Below, in pieces: positions 20,885 through 28,168 of a stretch of DNA of 42,589 nucleotides. Numbering within the stretch: the first letter of the stretch is position 1; each line of letters opens with the position of its first letter. Source of the DNA: an uncultured Bacilli bacterium (lineage in GTDB: Bacteria; Bacillota_I; Bacilli_A; RF39; UBA660); assembly GCA_934140355.1 (NCBI GenBank), contig CAKPBH010000008.1:1-42589 (forward strand). The letters are read 5' to 3'. The notes beneath the pieces were generated by a model. That model worked only from the letters and a program-made list of their open reading frames with translations, was not told where the DNA came from and made no database searches. A program made the translations under genes and the position numbers.

Positions 20885-22394
20885 AAAAACACAAAATAAA
20901 ATACAAAGTATTTTTGATAGTTTGGACATACAAAGTATTGATTTAAATAAAATTATTTCAAGAAATGAAAAAATAAGATTGAATTATAAATATGAAGAAT
21001 GGAAAGATTTAGGATTATTAAATGGATACTTTGGTTACTTTGCTAATGAAATTTTAAAGAAAGCAAACATAAGTTATAATGATATGTTAGAATTGCTGTT
21101 GTATGCAACGTTTGAAGAAGAAAGATTACTTTTAGATGAGTATAGTAATATTTTATTTAAAAGTGTATCTTTTTCTTTGTATCAACAAGGCATGGAGGAA
21201 ATAGGGCTTAAAAAATCTAAAAATAGAGTGTTAAATGATGATTTAATATTATCGTTTCTTTCAATTCCAATTGATGGTATTATCTATTCTGAATACGTTA
21301 AGGCATTATCATTAACTAATTCACAAGAAATTAAGAAATTAGGTGTTTTTTATATAAGTAATAATAATAGGGTGAACACGTATGATGAATTATTTGAAAG
21401 AACATTCGAAAAACAGAGAAATAGATTACTTTGTATTAGTGAAAAAGGCATAAGTGGAAGATTGGATTTACAATGTACCACTTTAGGAAATTATGCTTAT
21501 TTGCAAGCTGGAATTGATACTAATACTAGATATGTAAAATTTGTTTCCGATTTTTGTGAGAATGTTACCAAAATGTGTTCCAATATGGATGGAATTATAT
21601 TTGATATAAAAGGAGACAATAAATTTCATCGATGGTGGGGACATGATAGTAAACATTTAACTTATAGGGAAATAGAATGTTTTGGATTAGTTCAAGGAAT
21701 AAATATGCCACCTATAATGCAACATTTTCATTGGTGCCATAGTACATTAACGTATCAGACTGAATTATCTACTGATAAAATAAGAAAACTTATGAAAAAT
21801 GATAATATTAAAGATCAGCAACCTTTAAGTTCTTTTATCGATAAAGAAACTAAAAAAGATATATTAGGAAGTAGTCAAAGTATTAATAAATTTGTTAAAC
21901 CTCATGACAAAATGAAAAAATTGGGAAAACTTAAAACTTTAACACATGAAAAAGCAATTAAATTACTCGAAAAGTATGAAAAAGAAATTGTTGACAGTGA
22001 TATAGAAAATGCTATAATAATCCTTGAAGATGGAAGCTATTATCAATGTTATGGAGTAAAAGACAATGTTTATCCTTATGATGATTTATCTATCAATAAT
22101 ATTAAGAAAAATATATTATATATAACGCATAATCATCCAGAAAAAGAGACTAATTACTCTTTTGATGGTGATGATAGAAGATTATGGGGAAACCATGAAG
22201 AATTATTGATATTAAGACATACTGATAATAAATATATTAGTCAATTTAGCAGATTAGATAATGATGTTGATAATAGTAAGAGTTATAGTATATTTGATGA
22301 AATTTTTGAAGAAGATTATCAACATGAATTTAATATAGAATACGCAAGGAGTAATGGTTATGGATACAAAAGAACGAAAAGAAATGATGTTTAA
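20796..22394 (+). CDS. MuF-type head morphogenesis protein fused to a JAB-like domain
   Basis: A 532-aa protein. The middle (residues about 200-330) is a MuF/SPP1 gp7-like minor head domain with KGISGRLDLQCTTLGNYAYL, several Cys residues and a HFHWCHSTLTYQ motif. After a linker, a C-terminal domain begins near residue 380 and contains YITHNHPEKETNYSFDGDD (H445, H447, S455), close to the JAB/MPN metal motif HxHx7SxxD though the final Asp spacing is off by one. MuF fusions to toxin or effector domains are known; this could be a capsid-carried protease or effector. It overlaps the portal gene by 89 bases. Confidence 0.72.
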   Translation: MKNQAILNHRWSKVRIELANYLKKYQRLNKKTQNKIQSIFDSLDIQSIDLNKIISRNEKIRLNYKYEEWKDLGLLNGYFGYFANEILKKANISYNDMLELLLYATFEEERLLLDEYSNILFKSVSFSLYQQGMEEIGLKKSKNRVLNDDLILSFLSIPIDGIIYSEYVKALSLTNSQEIKKLGVFYISNNNRVNTYDELFERTFEKQRNRLLCISEKGISGRLDLQCTTLGNYAYLQAGIDTNTRYVKFVSDFCENVTKMCSNMDGIIFDIKGDNKFHRWWGHDSKHLTYREIECFGLVQGINMPPIMQHFHWCHSTLTYQTELSTDKIRKLMKNDNIKDQQPLSSFIDKETKKDILGSSQSINKFVKPHDKMKKLGKLKTLTHEKAIKLLEKYEKEIVDSDIENAIIILEDGSYYQCYGVKDNVYPYDDLSINNIKKNILYITHNHPEKETNYSFDGDDRRLWGNHEELLILRHTDNKYISQFSRLDNDVDNSKSYSIFDEIFEEDYQHEFNIEYARSNGYGYKRTKRNDV

Positions 22395-22545
22395 GATTAT
22401 GAAAGAACCTATTGAAGCAGTTAGAGAATTTAATAAAGAAATGGAAATATTGTTAAATAAACATTTAAATAACCAGGAATTAAAAGACGAAGTTAATAAA
22501 TTAAAAAATAAGATAAAAAAGAAGTATAACACTCGTGAACAATAG
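22360..22545 (+). CDS. Small helical hypothetical protein (61 aa)
   Basis: ATG at 22360 is eight bases after AAGGAG (an ATG at 22354 is too close). The product is helical and highly charged (MDTKERKEMMFKIMKEPIEA). Its stop codon lies inside the terminator hairpin at 22528-22554. No domain recognised; it overlaps the MuF gene by 35 bases. Confidence 0.5.
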   Translation: MDTKERKEMMFKIMKEPIEAVREFNKEMEILLNKHLNNQELKDEVNKLKNKIKKKYNTREQ

Positions 22546-22554
22546 AGTGTTTTT
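22528..22554 (+). terminator. Intrinsic terminator inside the late operon
   Basis: AACACTC (22528-22534), 10-nt loop, GAGTGTT (22545-22551), then Ts to 22554. It separates head-assembly genes from the Tad2-like gene and again implies read-through or internal promoters. Confidence 0.65.
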
Positions 22555-22576
22555 ATTATGGAGGGAGAGAATAAAA

Positions 22577-22840
22577 ATGAATAAATTAAATTTTGGTGAA
22601 GCCTTAGAGCAACTAAAAAAAGGTAAAAAAATCAGTAGAGAAGGTTGGAATGGTAAAGAGCAATATTTAGGATTAGCAACTAATATTTCATTTTTAAATT
22701 TAAATGGAGAGGTAGTAAATGCCAATCATGAAACAATGGGAAATAAAGCAATTGTATTTTACGGAACGAGTGGTATTCAAGTAGGATGGCTAGCAAGTCA
22801 ATCCGATTTATTAAGTGAAGATTGGAGAGTGATTGAATAA
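22577..22840 (+). CDS. DUF2829/Tad2-like protein, candidate anti-Thoeris
   Basis: An 87-aa protein with the full DUF2829 pattern: MNKLNFGEALEQLKKGKKIS, REGWNGKEQYLGL, then VGWLASQSDLLSEDWRVIE. Tad2 proteins of this family sequester the cyclic ADP-ribose signals of Thoeris defence. Here it is a late gene between head-assembly genes and the scaffold, preceded by GGAGGGAG. Family membership is clear by motif; anti-defence activity in this phage is inferred. Confidence 0.8.
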   Translation: MNKLNFGEALEQLKKGKKISREGWNGKEQYLGLATNISFLNLNGEVVNANHETMGNKAIVFYGTSGIQVGWLASQSDLLSEDWRVIE

Positions 22841-23100
22841 TGAAAAATAATGAGTTTGAAAAATCATGTATAAACACAGTTAAAAATTATACAATAGAAC
22901 ATTTGGATAAGGCGGAGGAATTACCTAATTTTGAAGTTTTTATTGTTTGGTCTTGTAAAACCTTACAAAACAACAAGGCTTTATTAAGTACCACATTATC
23001 AGATGGTATGTATTATGAACTAACATACAATGGAGATAAAAAAGAGTTATACCTTGATGCTTATAAGAAATTTGAAAATAAAGTATATAGAATAGATTAA
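22840..23100 (+). CDS. DUF6275 family protein
   Basis: An 86-aa protein matching DUF6275: FEVFIVWSCKTLQNNKALLS, TTLSDGMYYELTYNGDKKEL and YLDAYKKFENKV are its hallmark segments, very strongly conserved in phages of Firmicutes. Function unknown. The ATG overlaps the Tad2-like stop by one base; the structured RNA begins immediately after its stop. Confidence 0.8.
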   Translation: MKNNEFEKSCINTVKNYTIEHLDKAEELPNFEVFIVWSCKTLQNNKALLSTTLSDGMYYELTYNGDKKELYLDAYKKFENKVYRID

Positions 23101-23430
23101 AATATGCTACTTTCATAGGTAGCATAGAGTAGATATATAAGGGCTCTGTTAAAGTTTTGCAATTAATCTATTAACACCCTAAAATTGCATTTTTATATCT
23201 ATTCTATGGTGCTTATAAACAATGATGCTTATTATCCTGTATGGAAGTAAGACAAGCACTAAACACTATCTTTAGTAGGTAGTGTACTGATGATATTGAA
23301 GATAGTATAAGATTAATGCACTAGGGTTACTTTAAGTAGGCTTTAGAAATTCCAGTGAAAATCTGGATATATATCATTAGTACAGTATCTATTAGGATAC
23401 TATTAGTCGATAGAAATATCGGCTTTTTTT
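23101..23430 (+). ncRNA. Structured RNA with pseudoknot in the late operon (class not recognised)
   Basis: This 330-nt gene-free stretch folds by eye into consecutive helices: TATGCTAC/GTAGCATA (23103-23110, 23119-23126); AGAGTAGATATA/TATATCTATTCT (23126-23137, 23194-23205; the shared base 23126 can join only one), enclosing AGGG/CCCT (23140-23143, 23177-23180) and TGTTAA/TTAACA (23147-23152, 23171-23176), whose loop holds TGCAATT (23158-23164) complementary to AATTGCA (23183-23189) outside, a pseudoknot; GGTGCTT/AAGCACT (23208-23214, 23254-23260); ACACTATC/GGTAGTGT (23263-23270, 23278-23285); GTACTGATGATAT/ATATCATTAGTAC (23284-23296, 23371-23383); AGTATC/GATACT (23384-23389, 23395-23400); and a terminator with a GAAA tetraloop. 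G-U pairs replacing G-C at several stems support selection on structure. It is not obviously GOLLD, ROOL or a riboswitch. Confidence 0.7.
23406..23430 (+). terminator. Terminator ending the structured RNA
   Basis: GTCGATA (23406-23412), GAAA tetraloop, TATCGGC (23417-23423), seven Ts. A stable GNRA-capped hairpin with T-tail directly upstream of the scaffold and capsid genes. Confidence 0.8.
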
Positions 23431-23438
23431 GTTTGGAC

Positions 23439-23486
23439 TAATCCACCGAGACGGATTATGTGGTATTTCTTACCGAGAAAAGAAAG
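23439..23486 (+). promoter_or_regulatory. Hairpin leader of the scaffold gene
   Basis: TAATCC (23439-23444), loop ACCGAGAC, GGATTA (23453-23458), followed by a small GGTA/TACC hairpin, then AAAGGAG before the scaffold ATG at 23500. The TCCACCGA motif in the first loop also occurs in the late leader near 15304. Confidence 0.35.
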
Positions 23487-23499
23487 GAGTTCTTATAAA

Positions 23500-24069
23500 A
23501 TGACAAATGAAAAAAAAGATGAGAACAAAAATATGGTAACTACTACCGAAACAGTAGAAAAAGATGTTAAGCAAAATACTAATACTCTAGAACCAAAGGC
23601 TGAAAATGATTGGAAAAAAGAGCATAGAGATGAACTTAACAGAATGTTTGCTGCTGAAAGAGAGAATGAAAGAAATAAAGTCTTAAATGAAGTTCAACAG
23701 CAAAAAGATGAAGCTAAAAAACTCGAGGAAATGGATGAATTACAAAAAAAAGATTATGAAATTGAATCTTTAAAAAAACAACTTCAAGAAAAAGATTTGA
23801 ATGAAAAAGCAAGTAATTTAAAAGATGAAGCTATTAAACAAGCAACTGAAAAGGGAGTTCCTATTAGTATAATGAATACTTTAAATTACAAAAATGAAAC
23901 TGCAGAATCAATTAAAGAAAAAATTGATATTTATTCAAAAGAGATACAGGGAATTAAAACAAATGTAATTAATGAATTTTCGAAAGAGGAAGCTCCACAA
24001 ACTGGCGATAATAACCGTACTGAAATGAAAACTGGTTATGAAAAATTCGCTGAAAATTATAACAAGTAA
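23500..24069 (+). CDS. Scaffolding protein (DUF4355-like)
   Basis: A 189-aa, highly charged, coiled-coil protein (NRMFAAERENERNKVLNEVQ, QQKDEAKKLEEMDELQKKDY, EIESLKKQLQEKD) with a C-terminal GVPISIMNTLNYKNETAESI segment typical of DUF4355 phage scaffolds. It directs capsid assembly and is absent from the mature head. The start is ATG 23500 after AAAGGAG; earlier in-frame ATGs lie in the leader hairpin. It directly precedes the capsid gene. Confidence 0.82.
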   Translation: MTNEKKDENKNMVTTTETVEKDVKQNTNTLEPKAENDWKKEHRDELNRMFAAERENERNKVLNEVQQQKDEAKKLEEMDELQKKDYEIESLKKQLQEKDLNEKASNLKDEAIKQATEKGVPISIMNTLNYKNETAESIKEKIDIYSKEIQGIKTNVINEFSKEEAPQTGDNNRTEMKTGYEKFAENYNK

Positions 24070-24092
24070 ATTAAAGAAAGAAGGTAAAAAGA

Positions 24093-25151
24093 ATGAATAA
24101 TGATGTTATTAAGTTTTATGATGGTAAAACAGTAAATGCCCAAGCATTTGGAGCTTATATTTCTGAAATAGCCAAAACAAGGGAAAATAAATTAATAAAT
24201 TCTGATATATTTACTGGCGATAAAAATGTTAATGATACATTTAAAAATTCGACTGGAAATATTTATGCTGTATTACCATTGTTAGGAGATTTTAAAGGAG
24301 AATCGCAAAATTATGATGGTGTAAACGATTTACAAGAAGGAGAAGGAGTAGATACATATTTCTTTGGAGTAACTTCATATGGTCGTGCATTAGTAGGAGG
24401 AGAATATGATTATGCTAATGAAATAGTTGGCAAAAATGTAGATTTTAGAGAACATTTAGCAAAAAGAATGGGTGAGAAATGGGTAGATATCAGAGAAGAT
24501 ACTTTAATTAGTATTATTAAAGGTATGTATTCATCTACAACTGATGGTGCAAGTGAATTCGCAGAAAAACATACTTTAGAGATTAATGGTTCTGTTGAAG
24601 AAACATCATTGAATGATGCATCACAAAAAGCTTTAGGAGATAAAGATTTTAATGGTAAGGGTTTAATCTTAACTATTATGAATTCAAAAATTGCTAATAA
24701 TTTAAGAAATAAAAAATTGTTAGAGTATATGAAATATACAGATGAAAACGGTATTGAAAAAAATACTAATTTAGCTCAATGGGGTGATAAACTAGTATTA
24801 GTTGATGATACTATCACTACTTTAAAAGTTGAGAGCGCAACTAAATATGTTACTTATGGATTAGGTAATGGAGCATTTATTCGTGATGAAGATTTACCAG
24901 TTGAAGTTCCGTTTGAAAGATACAGAAATCCTTATAAAAAAGGTGGTAAAGTTGATTTGATTAATCGTGAAAGACGAGTTATTCATCCAAAAGGCTTTAG
25001 TTTCTTAAAGAAATCTGTTGTTACAGATTCTCCTACTGATGCTGAATTTGCTAATGGAGCGAATTGGGGATTAGCAAAATCAGCAGATGGAAAAAGTTTT
25101 TATCCTCATCAATTAATTCCAGTTGTAAGGATCGTTTCTACTGAGGCATAA
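24093..25151 (+). CDS. Major capsid protein
   Basis: A 352-aa HK97-fold-type capsid protein of the SPP1/T7-like group: MNNDVIKFYDGKTVNAQAFG, GVTSYGRALVGGEYDYANEI, KWVDIREDTLISIIKGMY, and RRVIHPKGFSFLKKSVVTDS near the C-terminus. Position after the scaffold gene and before connectors is canonical. No prohead protease gene was seen, as in SPP1. Confidence 0.88.
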   Translation: MNNDVIKFYDGKTVNAQAFGAYISEIAKTRENKLINSDIFTGDKNVNDTFKNSTGNIYAVLPLLGDFKGESQNYDGVNDLQEGEGVDTYFFGVTSYGRALVGGEYDYANEIVGKNVDFREHLAKRMGEKWVDIREDTLISIIKGMYSSTTDGASEFAEKHTLEINGSVEETSLNDASQKALGDKDFNGKGLILTIMNSKIANNLRNKKLLEYMKYTDENGIEKNTNLAQWGDKLVLVDDTITTLKVESATKYVTYGLGNGAFIRDEDLPVEVPFERYRNPYKKGGKVDLINRERRVIHPKGFSFLKKSVVTDSPTDAEFANGANWGLAKSADGKSFYPHQLIPVVRIVSTEA

Positions 25152-25155
25152 TTAT

Positions 25156-25455
25156 ATGAAATATATAAATTTAGAAACAAATGAAGTAGTAGAACCAACT
25201 AATTTTACTACTTTTTTTGCTTATGCTAATAATTCAAATTATAAATTAATTAAAGAAGGAGAAAACAGTGATGAATTAAATGATGATTTAGTTCTAACTG
25301 ATTTAATTGATAACGGTAGTCATAACTTGGATGAAGATTTAGAAACTAATGATGAAAATAATAAAAACAATAAGAAAGATAAGCAAAAAAAACATAAGCA
25401 GAACGAAACAGAAGAAATTGAAGAAGGAGAAAACAGTGATGAAATTCAAGGATAA
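25156..25455 (+). CDS. Acidic small late protein, paralogue of the next gene
   Basis: A 99-aa protein: a short N-terminal module (MKYINLETNEVVEPTNFTTF) followed by a very acidic, asparagine-rich tail. The tail DNA contains two copies of GAAGGAGAAAACAGTGATGA (about 25255 and 25424); the second supplies the Shine-Dalgarno and ATG of the next gene. N-terminal resemblance to the following protein suggests tandem duplication. It occupies the place of small head-decoration or connector-associated proteins. Confidence 0.55.
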   Translation: MKYINLETNEVVEPTNFTTFFAYANNSNYKLIKEGENSDELNDDLVLTDLIDNGSHNLDEDLETNDENNKNNKKDKQKKHKQNETEEIEEGENSDEIQG

Positions 25456-25591
25456 AAAAACGAATGATGTTATTAACTTTACAAGTCCAGATTTTATAGA
25501 TAGAGCAAAAAAAGATAAAAATTTAGTTTTAATGACTAAACAAAATGAACAAGAAAAATCAAACATTAATGACAATAAAGAAAATAAATAA
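25439..25591 (+). CDS. Small late protein (50 aa), duplicate of the preceding module
   Basis: ATG at 25439 follows AGGAGAAAACAGTG and overlaps the previous gene. MKFKDKKTNDVINFTSPDFI aligns with the previous protein's start (MKYINLETNEVVEPTNFTTF), including the TN-x-V-V/I pattern. The rest is charged. A longer in-frame ORF from 25349 is an overlap artefact. Confidence 0.5.
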   Translation: MKFKDKKTNDVINFTSPDFIDRAKKDKNLVLMTKQNEQEKSNINDNKENK

Positions 25592-25608
25592 TTAAAGAGG
25601 TGATGAAA

Positions 25609-25932
25609 TTGGATATTGAAAAATCAAAAGTAATAAACATTATCAAAAACAATCTTTCTGTCAATTATAATACTTTAAAAAATGAACGTGAAGATGAAAT
25701 ATTAGAAGAAATATTTGATGATATGTGTTTGGTAGCACTTTCAATTTCACATCAGAAAAAGATAGACAATTTAATTCCTTATATAAAAACAGCAGTTAAA
25801 AGTGAGTATTTGAGGCGTGGAAAAGAAGGAGAAAAATCTAATCGAGAAGGTAGTCAAAATGCTGAATACGAGGAGATTATCAAAAAATTAGAACAGGATA
25901 TCATATCAAGTGGAAATAGGAGATTTAAATGA
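25609..25932 (+). CDS. Head-tail connector protein (gp15/gp6-like)
   Basis: A 107-aa helical protein (DIEKSKVINIIKNNLSVNYN ... ISHQKKIDNLIPYIKTAVKS) typical of the first connector after the capsid gene. Start taken as TTG 25609, eight bases after GAGG; ATG 25603 is only two bases after it. It overlaps the next gene by ATGA. Assignment rests mainly on length, helical content and gene order. Confidence 0.6.
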   Translation: MDIEKSKVINIIKNNLSVNYNTLKNEREDEILEEIFDDMCLVALSISHQKKIDNLIPYIKTAVKSEYLRRGKEGEKSNREGSQNAEYEEIIKKLEQDIISSGNRRFK

Positions 25933-26252
25933 GTCAAGTTTTAAAAAATCTAAAAAAAGTTTATATTTATAAACCAAAAAAGGTTAATGTTAATGGTGAA
26001 TATCAAATAACATGGACTTTATTAGATAGTGATTATTTTAATATGCAACAAGATTTTAATGAATTAGATAGAAATTCTACTGGTGATATTGATTTCGAAA
26101 CTATTAAATTAAGAACTTATAGACCTACTATGTTACAAAAAAGATTTGGTATTTCTTTTGAAAAAACTAAAATTCCAGATTATATTGTAAAATCTTGTCC
26201 TAAAATAGGGAATAGTATTGTATTTACTTGCGAAAGTTATAATGGGGATTAA
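25929..26252 (+). CDS. Head-closure/head-tail adaptor protein
   Basis: A 107-aa beta-rich protein (KVYIYKPKKVNVNGEYQITW, TIKLRTYRPTMLQKRFGI, VKSCPKIGNSIVFTCESY) in the position of SPP1 gp16-type head-closure proteins that plug the portal channel after packaging. The family assignment is by synteny and fold pattern. Confidence 0.6.
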   Translation: MSQVLKNLKKVYIYKPKKVNVNGEYQITWTLLDSDYFNMQQDFNELDRNSTGDIDFETIKLRTYRPTMLQKRFGISFEKTKIPDYIVKSCPKIGNSIVFTCESYNGD

Positions 26253-26819
26253 ATGATTTCTATTGAGTGGAACGAAAAGTCAGTAGATAATTTATATTCT
26301 AAATTAGAAAGATTAGCAAGCGAATTACCTGTAAAAACAAAAGAAGCATTGGAAAAAGCTTCTGAAAATACTAGAGATAAAGCTTTGGAACATAAACGAG
26401 GAATGAAATCAAAAGATTTAATTATTTATAAAATAGAAGTAAAAGGAAATGATACTTTTGTCAGTAAAATCCATACTGATGAATACACATTCAGTTGGGC
26501 TTCTTTTTTAGAATATGGTACTGGAAGATATGCTGAAAGAGAACATATTGGAAAAACAAAAACATTTTTTAAATCAGGATTTTATTTTTGGTATGCTCCA
26601 TTTGATAAAGTAAAGGCTCAATATTCTGATGAAAATTATTTTGAATTTGAGGGAGAACAATTTCCTATGAATGCTAATTTTAATGGACAGAAATATGTTT
26701 TAGTATTTGAACAAAAAGCTCAACCATTTATGAGACCGGCAGCTTTTGAAACCAGAAAAGAAACGGTTGATATCATGAGAAAGGAATTAAGTAACATGAT
26801 AAAAGAGGTGTTTAAATGA
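26253..26819 (+). CDS. HK97 gp10-like tail completion protein
   Basis: A 188-aa protein with the HK97 gp10 pattern: ELPVKTKEALEKASENTRDK near the N-terminus, a central WASFLEYGTGRYAE motif and a QPFMRPAAFETRKETVDIMR C-terminal helix. It joins tail to head. Starts right after the previous stop and overlaps the next gene by four bases. Confidence 0.82.
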   Translation: MISIEWNEKSVDNLYSKLERLASELPVKTKEALEKASENTRDKALEHKRGMKSKDLIIYKIEVKGNDTFVSKIHTDEYTFSWASFLEYGTGRYAEREHIGKTKTFFKSGFYFWYAPFDKVKAQYSDENYFEFEGEQFPMNANFNGQKYVLVFEQKAQPFMRPAAFETRKETVDIMRKELSNMIKEVFK

Positions 26820-27214
26820 TAGAAATATGTGAACTGAATTTGGAAATTTTTACTGATATGATTGTAGAAAAACTACAAGAAATAGATGGATTAGAAGTTA
26901 TACTAGATAACCCTCAGGCTGATAGTAAATTTCCTTGTGCATCCATTAGTACTCCTTTAAAATCAGTAATAAATACCGAGAATGGAATACCAACAAGAGT
27001 TAATTTATCTGTTTCAGTCAGTTATTGGACTAATTCTAAACATAGTAGTATGAAACTTTCTGATAATGCTGATATAAAATTAAGAGAATTAAATTTAACA
27101 AGAGTAAATTCACCGATTGATAGCTATGATGAAATAACGAGAAAATATCGTTATGGTGGTAGTTATGAGGTGTTTTTTAATGGTTTAACAAATAGTTTAG
27201 AGAGGAGAAGATAA
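26816..27214 (+). CDS. Tail terminator/completion protein (gp17-like)
   Basis: A 132-aa alpha/beta protein (DMIVEKLQEIDGLEVILDNP, FPCASISTPLKSVINTENGI, VNLSVSVSYWTN) in the tail-terminator position between gp10-like and tube genes. The fold pattern of alternating strands with two helices fits the lambda gpU/SPP1 gp17 group. Assigned mainly by synteny. Confidence 0.65.
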   Translation: MIEICELNLEIFTDMIVEKLQEIDGLEVILDNPQADSKFPCASISTPLKSVINTENGIPTRVNLSVSVSYWTNSKHSSMKLSDNADIKLRELNLTRVNSPIDSYDEITRKYRYGGSYEVFFNGLTNSLERRR

Positions 27215-27216
27215 AT

Positions 27217-27678
27217 ATGTCTGATACGGTTGTAAAAAAACCAAAGGTTAGTACACTTACTGGGTTGTACTATGCCGAAACTTTGAACGGTGAAAAAACA
27301 CAAATTGCATTTGTTCAAAGTATTCCACCTTTAAAAAAGGCAAAAGAGGCAATAACTTATAATGCGTTGGATCTTGAAGAAGAACAACAGGCTAAAGGTT
27401 CAAGAAAGGCTGAAGCATTAGAGATTCCAGTATTATTCACAGAGCCACAACATGATAAAGTGAAGGTGTTAGCTGATAGTGATAAAAGTTATTATTGGTT
27501 TATCCAATTACCGAAGGAAACTGCAGTTACTCCTGACAAACCATTAACTTTTTATTTTAGTGGTGCTGTTGATTTAGGCTTAGATGAACTAGAAATTGAT
27601 GGTATGATTCAAGAAACTATTACAGTTTATAGAGATAGTAAAGTTCAAGAAAGCAAAGGGTTCCCAACATCAGAGTAG
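27217..27678 (+). CDS. Major tail tube protein
   Basis: A 153-aa beta-rich protein (VSTLTGLYYAETLNGEKTQI, KAKEAITYNALDLEEEQQAK, SYYWFIQLPKETAV, PLTFYFSGAVDLGLDELEID). Location before the tail chaperones and presence of a terminator at its 3' end, which boosts its relative dose, fit the abundant tube subunit. Confidence 0.75.
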   Translation: MSDTVVKKPKVSTLTGLYYAETLNGEKTQIAFVQSIPPLKKAKEAITYNALDLEEEQQAKGSRKAEALEIPVLFTEPQHDKVKVLADSDKSYYWFIQLPKETAVTPDKPLTFYFSGAVDLGLDELEIDGMIQETITVYRDSKVQESKGFPTSE

Positions 27679-27693
27679 GAACCCTATTTTTTT
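27657..27693 (+). terminator. Intrinsic terminator after the tail tube gene
   Basis: AGGGTTCC (27657-27664), 13-nt loop, GGAACCCT (27678-27685), A then seven Ts. The 5' arm lies in the last codons of the tail tube gene. A partial terminator here would make tube protein exceed downstream tail proteins. Confidence 0.8.
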
Positions 27694-27712
27694 AGAAAGT
27701 GAGGAAATATAA

Positions 27713-28168
27713 ATGATTTTAAAAGCAAATGAAAGAGAAATGAAGTTAACGCCTACTACAAAAAAGATTGTTGAAATTAGCGAAAAATATAAAGGTATTA
27801 ATTTAAATGATTTATTTTTTGAGGCATATAGAAAAAATGACATAAAGAAATTGGCAACTATAATTTTGGAATTAGTTGATGAAAAAAAATCATTTAATAA
27901 TGATATAAATCAAGTTTATAACTTTATAGATGAATGGAAAAAAGAAAATAACAAGTCTTATCATGATTTGTTTTCTGAAATTGCAAGGATGATAAATGAT
28001 GAGGGTTTTTTCTCAAAGAAGATGACCGAAGAAGAAATACAAGGCAATTTGAATGGAGTAATAACGTCAACGGATATGACAGAGATGATAAAAACAGCAA
28101 CAGAGAAAATAGTGTCAGAAGCAGTATCAGACGAACTTGCCGAAGATTTCAAGGGTTATCGAGCTTAG
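27713..28168 (+). CDS. Tail assembly chaperone (gpG-like)
   Basis: A 151-aa protein (MILKANEREMKLTPTTKKIV, ISEKYKGINLNDLFFEAYRK, LATIILELVDEKKSF) in the gpG position before the tape measure. Its last codons overlap a -1 open frame encoding the gpT-like part, so a fusion protein GT is expected by programmed frameshifting, as in most siphophages. Confidence 0.75.
   Translation: MILKANEREMKLTPTTKKIVEISEKYKGINLNDLFFEAYRKNDIKKLATIILELVDEKKSFNNDINQVYNFIDEWKKENNKSYHDLFSEIARMINDEGFFSKKMTEEEIQGNLNGVITSTDMTEMIKTATEKIVSEAVSDELAEDFKGYRA

Noticed and set aside
23101..23430. Self-splicing intron or riboswitch
   Set aside because: No recognisable intron core, no split gene on either side and no known ligand-binding core; the region lies between two intact genes.
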